Below are positions 7,120-14,930 of a stretch of DNA of 18,674 bases, piece after piece. The notes below the pieces were generated by a model that was given only the letters and a program-made list of their open reading frames with translations, was not told the DNA's origin and made no database searches. Made by a program: the position numbers and the translations under genes. Source of the DNA: HKST-UBA85 sp035654775. GTDB taxonomy: Bacteria > Bacteroidota > Bacteroidia > Flavobacteriales > Flavobacteriaceae. The DNA lies in assembly GCA_035654775.1 (NCBI GenBank), contig DASRWB010000015.1, positions 1-18,674 on the forward strand, read 5' to 3'. Numbering within the stretch: the first letter of the stretch is position 1; the number at the start of each line of letters is the position of its first letter.

Positions 7120-8193
7120 ATGAAATCTATTGTTTATTTTGTTTTTGTGGTTATGGTTTTCTTGGGTTGTACTCAAAAGAACTCATCTCCATCTTTACCT
7201 GAAAAGAATATTTCCTCCAATGATTCGCTTTCTGAAAACAGTGCAAAATTTGCCCTTGCCATTCACGGTGGTGCCGGTACTATTTTAAAAACACATCTGA
7301 CACCGGAAAAAGAAGCTGCATACAAGGCCAAATTAGAAGAAGCCCTGCAAACCGGATATTTGCTTTTAAAGAATGGCGGCAGCAGTTTAGATGCGGTAGC
7401 ACAAACGCTAAGGGTGCTGGAAGACTCACCTTTGTTTAATGCCGGAAAAGGTGCTGTATTTACTCACGCCGAAACTCACGAACTCGACGCTTCCCTTATG
7501 GATGGTGCTACTTTAAATGCAGGCGCATCGGCCGGGACAAAAACTGTAAAAAATCCTATTCTTCTGGCCCGCGCCATAATGGACCACTCGCCGCACGTCA
7601 TGCTTTCGGGTGATGGTGCTGATGCCTTTGCCAAAGCCCAAGGTCTGGACATCGTTTCTCCGGATTATTTTTATACCGAAAGCCGGCTGGAAGTCTTACA
7701 ACGCGCCAAAGACCTTGAACGTGCTCAACACGGCGCTTCTGAAGTCAACACTACCGGGCGCGTTGCTGAGGATTCAAAATTTGGAACTGTAGGCTGTGTC
7801 GCTTTGGACAAAAACGGGAACTTGGCTGCCGGTACTTCTACGGGAGGCATGACCAACAAACGCTGGGGGCGAATAGGCGACTCTCCAATCATTGGTGCGG
7901 GAACCTATGCGAACAATAAAACCTGTGCGGTATCGAGCACAGGCTGGGGCGAGTTTTTTATTCGCGGAGTTGTTGCCTATGATATTTCTGCATTAATGGA
8001 ATATAAGGGATTGTCTTTAGCCGAAGCTGCAAAAGAAGTTATCCAACACAAGCTGTCCAACCTTGGTGGTAACGGAGGTATCGTTGCCCTGGACAAGGAC
8101 GGGAATATTGTTATGGAATTTAATACTGCGGGCATGTACCGCGGTTCCATAAACACAGAAGGCGAGCTTTATTTGGGGATTTACAAGGAATAG
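7120..8193 (+). CDS. iaaA: Lipoprotein isoaspartyl peptidase / L-asparaginase (Ntn-hydrolase)
   Basis: The protein has 357 residues, with a lipoprotein signal ending FLGC (C17) and a spacer of about 25 polar residues before the enzyme domain, so it is anchored in the envelope. The domain is a type III (plant-type) asparaginase / isoaspartyl dipeptidase. It has the N-terminal strand FALAIHGGAGT (44-54), NAGKGAVFT (107-115) and LDASLMDG (122-129). The autocleavage site is SKFGTVGCVALD, where G222/T223 would be cut and T223 becomes the N-terminal nucleophile. TSTGGMTNKRWGRIGDSP (239-256) and GNGG (317-320) build the substrate pocket. Known members remove isoaspartyl peptides and hydrolyse asparagine. 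It is convergent with the T9SS cargo gene, with only two bases between the stop codons. Confidence 0.92.
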   Translation: MKSIVYFVFVVMVFLGCTQKNSSPSLPEKNISSNDSLSENSAKFALAIHGGAGTILKTHLTPEKEAAYKAKLEEALQTGYLLLKNGGSSLDAVAQTLRVLEDSPLFNAGKGAVFTHAETHELDASLMDGATLNAGASAGTKTVKNPILLARAIMDHSPHVMLSGDGADAFAKAQGLDIVSPDYFYTESRLEVLQRAKDLERAQHGASEVNTTGRVAEDSKFGTVGCVALDKNGNLAAGTSTGGMTNKRWGRIGDSPIIGAGTYANNKTCAVSSTGWGEFFIRGVVAYDISALMEYKGLSLAEAAKEVIQHKLSNLGGNGGIVALDKDGNIVMEFNTAGMYRGSINTEGELYLGIYKE

Positions 8194-8195
8194 AT

Positions 8196-10571
8196 TTAAC
8201 GCTTAAGGGTAAAATGCCCTTGAAAAACCTGATTTTCTATTTCAATGTAGTACCAGTAATCATCGGCCGGAAGTTGTTTATTATTAAAAGTACCATCCCA
8301 AGAAAAAGGTTGGTTTTTTGTTTGATACAGCAGTTTACCATATCTGTCAAAAATATGCACTACAGACGAGTTGTATTGTTCTATTCCACCTAATTTGAAT
8401 CGGTCGTTAAACCCATCGTTATTGGGAGTGAAAAATTTTGGAATGACAAAGTGAATGTATTCTGCTGTAGTTAATCCACAGCCATCGGGTCCTTGTACAT
8501 AAATGGTATACGCGCCGCCTTCGACATAAAACACATTACTGGTTTGGAACTGAGTGCCATCTGTTGAGTATTGAAAATTTCCGGTTTCTGTTGTTTCTAT
8601 TATCAATTGAAATCCCTCAGAATCTATAGATTGTATCACCGGACTTTCGCTTTGTATTACTTGAATGGTTTTGGTTGCCGAACAATTGGCTGCACTGCTA
8701 ACTACTACCGTGTAGGTTCCCGGTTGATTAGTCAGGATTTGCTGCGTGATTTCTCCGGTATTCCACAAATAGCTGAGGTTTGCTATTCCGGCATCTAAGG
8801 TGATGAATTCGTTTTCGCAAAGGATCCGTATTTCATCTTCCACTTCGGGATATTCATCCTGAGCACTCAACTCAACCGCTGTTCGCTGCAGCGATTTACA
8901 GCCGGTGTTTTCATCAACCGCTTCGGCATAGTAAATTCCTTCCAGATTTGTGGTATAAGAGGCTGTATTGGCAGCCAAAAGATTGCCTTCTGAAGCTGCA
9001 TCATACCAGTTTACGATAACTCCATCAGGAACGGAAACCGACAAGGTTCCTGAATCGGTAGCGCACCCTACTTCAACATCGCCGTTGGTTACCGGTGGTT
9101 CGGGATTGATGCCCAGTACTTCGACTTCTGTTCCGGTAAGGGAAACGCAACCCGTTTCAATACTGTAGGATTCCGCAAAATACACTCCCGGCTGAGTGGC
9201 AGTATAGGTTGGGCTGTCGGTTGCCAGTACGTTGAGGCTTTGGTCGTACCAATTCACAGATACTCCAGCCGGAACGGTTACCTGGGCTACAGCCGTACCG
9301 GTTTCGCAGTCAATAATTACGTCGCCATTGCTAATTGGAGCGTCGGGATAGGCTGTAAATACCGTTACGGGAGTTCGGGTTGCAGCTACACAACCTGTAG
9401 TTTCATCAACCGCTTCGGCATAAAAAGTACCTGTGCTTTGATTTGTGACAAAAGTATTGCTTCCCACTTCGAGGCTGTTTCCATTTACCAGAGCATCGTA
9501 CCAGTTTACGGTAACTCCGTCAGGAACAGACACCGAAAGTGCTGCGAGATTAGCTGCACAGTTAAAAGACACATCCCCATCACTAAGTGGTGAATCCGGC
9601 GGGTCTACAATGCTAATATTAAAATGCTCAGAAATGGTGTTGCAGGAATTGTTTGCCAGGTTAACCGCACTTTCAGCAACCTTAACCCTAAAAGCAGTTG
9701 TAGTTGTAATTCCGGATACCTGATAGGTTTGATTGGTTTCTCCGGGAATATCGGTCCAGTTTATTCCGTCTTCACTTTGCTGCCACTGATAGGCATGGCT
9801 GTTAAAAACAGAAAAATCGGGTACGGCTTGCAGTGTAGTTGAGTAAGGTATCTGGTCGCTGCACAGAGACACATTTTGGTTATTATCACTATTCTGAACC
9901 GTAATTGTATCACCACAGGTTTTAAAAACAATATCGTCGATAGCGAGGTCATTTCCGCAGCCGCCAATTCCATTGTTAATCATTTTCAGTATTACGGAAG
10001 ATTGCCCGGATGTTGTGGTAAAAACGAGTCCGTATTCTTCCCAAACCGGCGTGGTTGTCCCTTGGATGTCTCCCGTGTCACCGGAAGCCAAAAGTACGGT
10101 ATCGGTACTGTCCCAAATTTGAAACTTAACATTAATCGGAATTCCTGTACCACAAAAGCCTCCGGGAGGCAGAAGATTTAGCAGCCAAGATGAAAATTCA
10201 TAGGTAGTTCCGCCACATAATCCCTCTATGGTTGTTCTGTAAAACTCACCCGCCGTAAAGTCGGCATTTACAATCAAACATCTGCCGTTTACATCTCCCG
10301 GTGTGTGATCTTGTGTGTCATGCCAATCAAACCAATTGGTGTTGCTCGATATGGTATAAAATCCATCGTCGGGTTGTGTATTGGCATAGGTGTAGGACGT
10401 GGTTCCCGGAGGAAGAGCAGGACCGTTAGATGTACCTGTTCCAAAGGTTTCACTATAAATCGGGTCACCGGAATTTCCTGAGCAAAAGCTTAACTGTGCA
10501 TAAGCCCTATTTAAGAAGTTTCCCGCAAAGAAAAATACTGTAATAATTATGTGTAAGGTTATTTTTTTCAC
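8196..10571 (-). CDS. Secreted T9SS type B cargo protein with Ig-like repeats
   Basis: The protein has 791 residues from a GTG start at 10571. That start gives a good Sec signal peptide (MKKITLHIII, AYA cut near residue 25), and I see no better ATG. Residues about 35-220 form a beta-rich, cysteine-containing domain ending NDLAIDDIVFKTC, like the lectin-type domains of gliding-associated proteins. Residues about 221-322 look like another beta-sandwich. Three similar Ig-like repeats follow (about 325-404, 409-487, 492-570), each with a VPxGVxVNWYD strand and a YAEAV/FAESY...TGC strand. A further sandwich lies at 575-640. The last 85 residues are the CHU_C type B sorting domain: FFTPNNDGFNDRF, IFDRYGKLLYQ, WDGTFNNKQLPADDYWY and a final FTLKR. 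It should be exported by the type IX system and held at or released from the surface. The ligand is unknown. No PorP/SprF-like partner gene is adjacent. Confidence 0.9.
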   Translation of the reverse strand: MKKITLHIIITVFFFAGNFLNRAYAQLSFCSGNSGDPIYSETFGTGTSNGPALPPGTTSYTYANTQPDDGFYTISSNTNWFDWHDTQDHTPGDVNGRCLIVNADFTAGEFYRTTIEGLCGGTTYEFSSWLLNLLPPGGFCGTGIPINVKFQIWDSTDTVLLASGDTGDIQGTTTPVWEEYGLVFTTTSGQSSVILKMINNGIGGCGNDLAIDDIVFKTCGDTITVQNSDNNQNVSLCSDQIPYSTTLQAVPDFSVFNSHAYQWQQSEDGINWTDIPGETNQTYQVSGITTTTAFRVKVAESAVNLANNSCNTISEHFNISIVDPPDSPLSDGDVSFNCAANLAALSVSVPDGVTVNWYDALVNGNSLEVGSNTFVTNQSTGTFYAEAVDETTGCVAATRTPVTVFTAYPDAPISNGDVIIDCETGTAVAQVTVPAGVSVNWYDQSLNVLATDSPTYTATQPGVYFAESYSIETGCVSLTGTEVEVLGINPEPPVTNGDVEVGCATDSGTLSVSVPDGVIVNWYDAASEGNLLAANTASYTTNLEGIYYAEAVDENTGCKSLQRTAVELSAQDEYPEVEDEIRILCENEFITLDAGIANLSYLWNTGEITQQILTNQPGTYTVVVSSAANCSATKTIQVIQSESPVIQSIDSEGFQLIIETTETGNFQYSTDGTQFQTSNVFYVEGGAYTIYVQGPDGCGLTTAEYIHFVIPKFFTPNNDGFNDRFKLGGIEQYNSSVVHIFDRYGKLLYQTKNQPFSWDGTFNNKQLPADDYWYYIEIENQVFQGHFTLKR
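8862..9599 (-). repeat. Three tandem Ig-like repeat units within the T9SS cargo gene
   Basis: These are coding repeats of about 82 residues, each with the pattern PxSxGDVxxxC, VPxGVxVNWYD and GxYYAEAVDExTGC. Units 1 and 3 are also close in DNA: 22 identical bases at 8909-8930 and 9401-9422, spaced 492 bases (exactly two units of 82 codons), plus near-identical stretches around the VNWYDA codons (about 9001-9050 and 9490-9540). Unit 2 is more diverged. Confidence 0.8.
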
Positions 10572-10597
10572 TTTTTAAAAATAACCTTTCTCTTCTT

Positions 10598-10630
10598 AAA
10601 ACCTAGGAAAAGACAGGGAATACTGAACAA
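10598..10630 (-). promoter_or_regulatory. Candidate promoter of the T9SS cargo gene
   Basis: On the minus strand TTG (10630-10628) is followed after 22 bases by TAGGTTTT (10605-10598), one mismatch from TAnnTTTG. The -7 element ends 26 bases before the GTG start. The palindrome at 10638-10653 lies directly upstream of the -33 position. Confidence 0.35.
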
Positions 10631-10637
10631 TTTTAAC

Positions 10638-10653
10638 ACGAAAACGTTTTCGT
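10638..10653. promoter_or_regulatory. 16-bp perfect palindrome, candidate LacI/GalR-type operator
   Basis: ACGAAAACGTTTTCGT is a perfect palindrome with a central CG, the usual form of LacI/GalR-family operators. It lies 66 bases upstream of the T9SS cargo start, just beyond the candidate -33 element, where an activator would bind. Its 14-base core recurs exactly at 14931-14944. The regulator is not in this window. Confidence 0.55.
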
Positions 10654-10690
10654 AAACCGATAAGACCCTGGTTTTTGCATACCCTATAAA

Positions 10691-10722
10691 TTCCTTGAGC
10701 ATATCATTCCTTCATCAAGGAA
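10691..10722 (-). terminator. Alternative hairpins after the YCII-domain gene
   Basis: TTCCTTGA (10691-10698) can pair with TCAAGGAA (10715-10722), an 8-bp stem. TTCCTT (10707-10712) can instead pair with AAGGAA (10717-10722) around CATC. The two structures share one arm and exclude each other. They lie 44 bases or more past the stop of the leftward YCII gene. Only three T residues follow on that strand, so terminator function is uncertain. Confidence 0.35.
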
Positions 10723-10765
10723 AATACGTCTGTAAGGTATTCTGTTTTTACGCGTTGGGTTTATG

Positions 10766-11299
10766 CTACCTCAACTTGTATCCTTTGGCAGCCCACCATG
10801 GACGCACTTCTACCACTAATCGTTTGGCTTTTACCATAGGGTCTAGGTTGGCAAGGCTATCGGCCATTTCAAGAGTAGGCACATTGTAAATGGTGATGCC
10901 TCGTATTTCGCTATTGTCGCCAAAAGGTCCTGAAATATCTGCATAGCCTTCCCGGTACATTCGGGTTAAGTGTTCTATGTGTTCTTCCTGCAGCTGTGTC
11001 GCTTCTTCTTCGTTTTGTGAGCGTATGGGGCCGCTTTTCAAAAAGGCTATAAAATACTGCTGCATTAAAATGGTATCTTTTGTCTGCTCATCTACGAAGT
11101 CAAACGTTTGATATCCCTTTTGCGTGAGTTCTTCTTTTAGTTGTTTTTGTGTTTTGTTCGGTTTTTGGTCATGCGTTTCTATGTAAATTGTGTCTCTGAT
11201 TACCACACTTTCACTTTCAGTGGGTTTTGTTTCCGGGGTTTTTACATCGTTCTTGCAGCTCAGTATTGCCAACAAGAACAAGAAAATTACTTTTTTCAT
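10766..11299 (-). CDS. YCII-related domain lipoprotein
   Basis: The protein has 177 residues from the ATG at 11299. An in-frame TTG three codons earlier is less likely. The signal peptide ends in the lipobox ILSC (C15), so the protein is a lipoprotein. The C-terminal 100 residues match the YCII-related ferredoxin-like domain: QQYFIAFLKSGP, EEHIEHLTRMYREGYADISGPFGD, RGITIYNVPTLEMADSLANLDPMV, and an end rich in PWW. The conserved His of EEHIEHL and Asp of LDPM, the usual paired residues of this fold, are both present. No catalytic reaction is established for this lipoprotein version. Its ATG overlaps the TGA of the CYTH gene (ATGA at 11299-11296), indicating translational coupling and co-transcription. 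Confidence 0.82.
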   Translation of the reverse strand: MKKVIFLFLLAILSCKNDVKTPETKPTESESVVIRDTIYIETHDQKPNKTQKQLKEELTQKGYQTFDFVDEQTKDTILMQQYFIAFLKSGPIRSQNEEEATQLQEEHIEHLTRMYREGYADISGPFGDNSEIRGITIYNVPTLEMADSLANLDPMVKAKRLVVEVRPWWAAKGYKLR

Positions 11300-11769
11300 T
11301 CGTTCCAATTTTTATAAGGTTTTTTCGCCAGTTGTGCGTTGTAATATTTTTTTTGACCGGTAACTTCAGCACCCAGCCATTGCGGTTTTTTAAAAATTTC
11401 AGTCGGGTAGTTTAATTCGATTTCGGCAATTAATAAACCTTCATTTTCATCAAAAAACTCATCTACTTCAAATGTATGATTTCCACAAGGAATTTCGTAG
11501 CGCATTTTATTAATAATCCCTTTTTCACACATTTTTAAAAGCGCTTTAGCTTCAGAAACGGATATTTCCTTTTCCCATTCAAAACGCGACACGCCATCAT
11601 TTGTGGGTTTTCCTTTTACCGCAATATAGCCTTTGTTTCCATTGAGGCGAATTCTAACGGTGCGTTCGGGATGGGTATTCAAAAATCCCTGTGTGATTTG
11701 GGTTTTTCCGGTGGCTTCATTTTTAAAGGCTTCCGAAGAAACTAAAAACTTACGCTCTATTTCTATCAT
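11296..11769 (-). CDS. CYTH domain protein (triphosphate tunnel metalloenzyme-like)
   Basis: This is a compact, cytosolic 157-residue CYTH protein. The signature ExExK is at the N-terminus (EIERKF: E3, E5, K7). Alternating charged strands follow, as expected of the beta-tunnel that binds triphosphate and divalent metal: RTVRIRLNGNKGYIAVKGK, SRFEWEKEI, KMRYEIP, HTFEVDEFF and LLIAEIEL. Small bacterial members are usually inorganic triphosphatases, but CYTH proteins also include adenylate cyclases and thiamine triphosphatases, so the substrate is not settled. It is the first gene of a leftward pair with the YCII lipoprotein and is divergent from dinB, 60 bases away. Confidence 0.88.
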   Translation of the reverse strand: MIEIERKFLVSSEAFKNEATGKTQITQGFLNTHPERTVRIRLNGNKGYIAVKGKPTNDGVSRFEWEKEISVSEAKALLKMCEKGIINKMRYEIPCGNHTFEVDEFFDENEGLLIAEIELNYPTEIFKKPQWLGAEVTGQKKYYNAQLAKKPYKNWNE

Positions 11770-11817
11770 TTAACATTGCGTTTAAAAAATTGCATAACAC
11801 TTAATGTATTTAATGCA

Positions 11818-11825
11818 TAAATTTA
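11818..11825. promoter_or_regulatory. Palindromic -7-like octamer between the CYTH gene and dinB
   Basis: TAAATTTA is its own reverse complement and is one mismatch from TAnnTTTG on either strand. Leftward it lies 48 bases before the CYTH start. Rightward it lies only 4 bases before the dinB ATG. The 60-base gap also holds TGCATAA twice (11791-11797 and 11814-11820). Confidence 0.3.
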
Positions 11826-11829
11826 CAGG

Positions 11830-12927
11830 ATGTCTGTCAATTTACCAATTCGAAAAATAATTCATATTGACATGGATGCCTTTTATGCTTCTGTGGCACA
11901 GCTTGACCATCCGGAGTTGAGAGGAAAACCCATTGCTGTTGGTGGCAGTAGTGTTCGAGGTGTCGTAAGTGCCGCCAGCTATGAAGCCCGAAAATATGGT
12001 GTGCGAAGTGCAATGAGCGGTGTTAAAGCGCGCCTGCTATGCCCTGAACTTATCTTTGTACCGCCTCGTTTTGACCGTTATAAAGAAATCTCGAAGAAAA
12101 TCCGAAAGATTTTTAAAGAATATACCGACCTAGTTGAGCCCCTATCGCTGGATGAGGCTTATCTGGATGTGACACAAAACAAAAAAGGAAATCCCAGCGC
12201 TACTCTTATCGCCCAAGAAATACGCGCACGAATTTTGAATGAAACCGGCTTAACGGCTTCGGCAGGCATCTCTATAAACAAGTTTGTGGCTAAAGTAGCT
12301 AGCGATTACCATAAGCCCAACGGACAAAAAACCGTAGGTCCTGAAGAGGTTTTGTCTTTTCTTGAAGCGCTTGACGTACGGAAGTTTTATGGTGTGGGAA
12401 AAGTTACCGCTGAAAAAATGTATCAATTGGGGATTTTTACGGGAAAGGATTTGAAAATTCAGTCGCTGTCCTATTTAACTCATCATTTTGGGAAATCGGG
12501 GCAATACTACTATAATGCCGTACGCGGCATTCACTACAGTGAGGTTAAGCCTAATCGTATTCGGAAATCACTGGCTGCCGAGCGCACCTTTCATGAAAAT
12601 TTATCTTCTGAAATATTTATGCTTGAAAAGCTGGAACACATAGCCGGTGAAGTATCCCGCAGGTTATCCAAAAGTAAGGTTTCCGGAAAAACCATTACAT
12701 TAAAAATAAAGTACAGTGATTTTACTTTACATACCCGAAGCAAGTCGTTGCCTTATTTTATAAATGACAAAAGCGTTATTCTGGAAACGGCTAAAGGCCT
12801 GTTGTATCAGGAAAAACTTCAAAACTCGGTTCGACTTTTAGGAATTTCGGTTTCTAATTTAAACACTGAAATCCAAGAGAGTCCGAAAGAAAAAACCATA
12901 AGTGTACAACTTCGGTTTGCGTTTTAA
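11830..12927 (+). CDS. dinB: DNA polymerase IV (Y-family translesion polymerase)
   Basis: The enzyme has 365 residues, normal for DinB, and carries out error-prone synthesis past lesions. The palm begins with HIDMDAFYAS: D14 and D16 bind metal, and Y19 takes the steric-gate position that excludes ribonucleotides. SLDEAYLD supplies D108/E109. The fingers motif YEARKYGVRS is at 51-60. LTASAGISINKFVAKVAS begins the palm/thumb stretch, and KFYGVGKVTAEKM forms the helix-hairpin-helix of the thumb. The little finger covers about 240-350. The C-terminus ends QLRFAF, with QLRF (360-363) as a plausible sliding-clamp-binding motif. Its stop codon shares the TTAA at 12924-12927 with the convergent pyk gene, a 4-base overlap. 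The upstream region is only 60 bases and shows no recognisable LexA box. Confidence 0.95.
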   Translation: MSVNLPIRKIIHIDMDAFYASVAQLDHPELRGKPIAVGGSSVRGVVSAASYEARKYGVRSAMSGVKARLLCPELIFVPPRFDRYKEISKKIRKIFKEYTDLVEPLSLDEAYLDVTQNKKGNPSATLIAQEIRARILNETGLTASAGISINKFVAKVASDYHKPNGQKTVGPEEVLSFLEALDVRKFYGVGKVTAEKMYQLGIFTGKDLKIQSLSYLTHHFGKSGQYYYNAVRGIHYSEVKPNRIRKSLAAERTFHENLSSEIFMLEKLEHIAGEVSRRLSKSKVSGKTITLKIKYSDFTLHTRSKSLPYFINDKSVILETAKGLLYQEKLQNSVRLLGISVSNLNTEIQESPKEKTISVQLRFAF

Positions 12928-14366
12928 AAACTACAGCTTGAAATTTCGGTTACCCGCAAGGTATTTACCATTCCTTTTTCCTGTATGGGCATTGCTGCCA
13001 AGCTTATCAACATATCGCCTACTTCCAGGTATCCTTTTTGACAGGCAATGGCATTTACATCTTCTATGGTTTCATCGGTACTTACAAACTTGTCGTAATA
13101 AAATGCTTTTACGCCCCAAAGTAAATTGAGTTGCGTTAGTATGCGCTTGTTTGAGCTGAACACCAAAATGTGTGCATTGGGTCTCCATGCCGAGATTTGA
13201 AAAGCGGTGTATCCACTATTCGTAAGTGTTGAAATGGCTTTCGCATTGATTTCGTTTGCCATATGAGCTGCATGATAACAGATAGATTTGGTAATGTATC
13301 TGTTGGTTCGAATATGTGGTGGCGATTGCGGTACTTGAATTAATGGAGAATCTTCAACACTTTCAATAATGTTTGCCATCTGCTGGATTACCTGTACCGG
13401 GTATTGTCCTACGGAAGTTTCTCCGGAAAGCATTACCGCATCGGCACCATCCATTACTGAGTTGGCTACGTCGTTAACCTCAGCGCGGGTTGGGGTAAGA
13501 CTGGAAATCATGGTTTCCATCATTTGTGTAGCGATAATCACCGGAATTCTGGCGCGTTTAGCGCGAAGTACCAACTGTTTCTGAATAAGCGGTACTTCCT
13601 GTGCCGGAATTTCAACCCCTAAATCGCCTCGAGCCACCATTAATCCGTCGCAATAGGCTACAATTTTATCAATATTTTCAACGCCTTCGGGTTTTTCAAT
13701 TTTTGCAATAATGGGTATTTTGTGGTCGCTGTGTTCTTTAATGAGTTCTTCCAATTGCATTAAATCTTCGGCGTGTCTGACAAAAGAAAGGGCAATCCAG
13801 TCTACTTTTTGTTCAATTGCAAAAATAGCATCTTCAATATCTTTTGGGGTTAATGCCGGTTGCGAAATAGCCGTATTGGGCAAGTTTACTCCTTTTTTTG
13901 ATCTTAATGGCCCGCCTTGAATTACGCGTGCCACCACTTCGTCTTTTTTGTTGGTAGAAACTACTTCAAAGATAAGTTTTCCGTCGTCCAGCAGTATGCG
14001 TTCTCCGGGTTTGGCATCCATGGGAAAATTATCATAGGTCATGTATACCCGTTTTTTGTTGCCGTCAAAAGGTTTTCCGGTAGCAAAGGTAATTTGGTCT
14101 CCTTCGTTGACAATAACCTCGCCTTTCATGTTTCCGATGCGCAATTTCGGACCTTGTAAGTCAGCCAGAATTGCCGAATTGAACCCGTATTCTTCATTGA
14201 GTTCACGAATCATTTCCATTCGTTTTTTTACGGAATTGTAATCGGCATGAGAGAAGTTAACTCTAAATACATCGGCGCCGGCTTGCATCATTTTGAGCAA
14301 TATTTCTTTAGTGGCTGTTGCCGGACCTAAGGTGGCTACTATTTTGGTTTTTTTTCTTTTGGGCAT
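12924..14366 (-). CDS. pyk: Pyruvate kinase
   Basis: The enzyme has 480 residues, a full-length bacterial pyruvate kinase converting phosphoenolpyruvate and ADP to pyruvate and ATP. The TIM barrel starts at KTKIVATLGPAT. R35 and N37 of FRVNFSH contact nucleotide and substrate. The B domain covers about 72-170. The active-site stretch AKIEKPEGVENI holds K222 and metal ligand E224. MVARGDLGVEIP supplies D248, and IATQMMETMI with MLSGETSVGQYP follows. The C-terminal regulatory domain is present to the end. The gene starts 3 bases after the IPExxxVDY gene, a fixed pairing in Flavobacteriaceae, so the two share a transcript. A palindrome of LacI-operator type lies upstream of the pair at 14931-14944. 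Confidence 0.97.
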   Translation of the reverse strand: MPKRKKTKIVATLGPATATKEILLKMMQAGADVFRVNFSHADYNSVKKRMEMIRELNEEYGFNSAILADLQGPKLRIGNMKGEVIVNEGDQITFATGKPFDGNKKRVYMTYDNFPMDAKPGERILLDDGKLIFEVVSTNKKDEVVARVIQGGPLRSKKGVNLPNTAISQPALTPKDIEDAIFAIEQKVDWIALSFVRHAEDLMQLEELIKEHSDHKIPIIAKIEKPEGVENIDKIVAYCDGLMVARGDLGVEIPAQEVPLIQKQLVLRAKRARIPVIIATQMMETMISSLTPTRAEVNDVANSVMDGADAVMLSGETSVGQYPVQVIQQMANIIESVEDSPLIQVPQSPPHIRTNRYITKSICYHAAHMANEINAKAISTLTNSGYTAFQISAWRPNAHILVFSSNKRILTQLNLLWGVKAFYYDKFVSTDETIEDVNAIACQKGYLEVGDMLISLAAMPIQEKGMVNTLRVTEISSCSF

Positions 14367-14369
14367 AGA

Positions 14370-14846
14370 CTAAAAAATTAAGTTTCCTCTTGACGTCAAC
14401 TGGTTGCTTTCAATTGTGTAGGCTGTGACTATTTGAGGTATTTTTTGAATGTTTGCAACTATTTTGGCTTCATTTAACGCGTTGGTGTCGCTACTGATTT
14501 TTAGAAAGTAGTTCACTTTTTTTAACTCCGGAATTAGCCACACTGTCTTGGTTCCTGACTGGTTTTGAAACAGTGTGTTGGTGTGATTTTCGGGAACCGT
14601 TTCTTTTTTAAAATGATTTGAAATCAGGTTCCAGTGATTTTGTTCCTTTTCGCTCTCCCATTCAAAAACGGAATAACTAGCCCCGTTTTTAAAGTTAAGG
14701 TCACTGGATGTTCTTTTAAGGGCAAGGTTTAGATTTTTATTCAGCAAATATGCTACTCTAAAATCCTGCAACCCACAGTGAATTGCAATTAATGAAAACT
14801 GCTCTTCTTCAAAAAAATCATCCAGAGCGAGTTTGTGAATAGCCAT
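14370..14846 (-). CDS. IPExxxVDY family protein (VNY variant)
   Basis: This 158-residue soluble protein belongs to the Bacteroidota family named for the motif IPExxxVDY. Here the motif reads IPELKKVNY (105-113), with Asn in place of the usual Asp. The N-terminal third (HKLALDDFFEEEQFSLIAIH, then DFRVAYLLNK) and the FEWES stretch match the family pattern. Its function is unknown. It is encoded 3 bases upstream of pyk, the usual neighbour in Flavobacteriaceae, and this positional link is the main clue to a role. It is first in its transcription unit, since 121 bases separate it from the end of rnc. Confidence 0.9.
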   Translation of the reverse strand: MAIHKLALDDFFEEEQFSLIAIHCGLQDFRVAYLLNKNLNLALKRTSSDLNFKNGASYSVFEWESEKEQNHWNLISNHFKKETVPENHTNTLFQNQSGTKTVWLIPELKKVNYFLKISSDTNALNEAKIVANIQKIPQIVTAYTIESNQLTSRGNLIF

Positions 14847-14866
14847 AATTATTAGCGTTAGTGCCG

Positions 14867-14874
14867 TAAATATA
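14867..14874 (-). promoter_or_regulatory. Candidate -7 element for the IPExxxVDY-pyk operon
   Basis: On the minus strand this reads TATATTTA, one base from TAnnTTTG, 20 bases before the start of the IPExxxVDY gene. No TTTG is evident at the -33 distance. Confidence 0.3.
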
Positions 14875-14930
14875 GCATATTATAGTCTTTTTTTTTATTA
14901 AGTAATTGCTAATATTTAAAAAAGAATTCA

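Noticed and set aside
9240..10181. Several plus-strand frames opposite the T9SS cargo gene
   Set aside because: They mirror the repeated, Thr/Ser-rich coding sequence on the minus strand and show no domain or start context.
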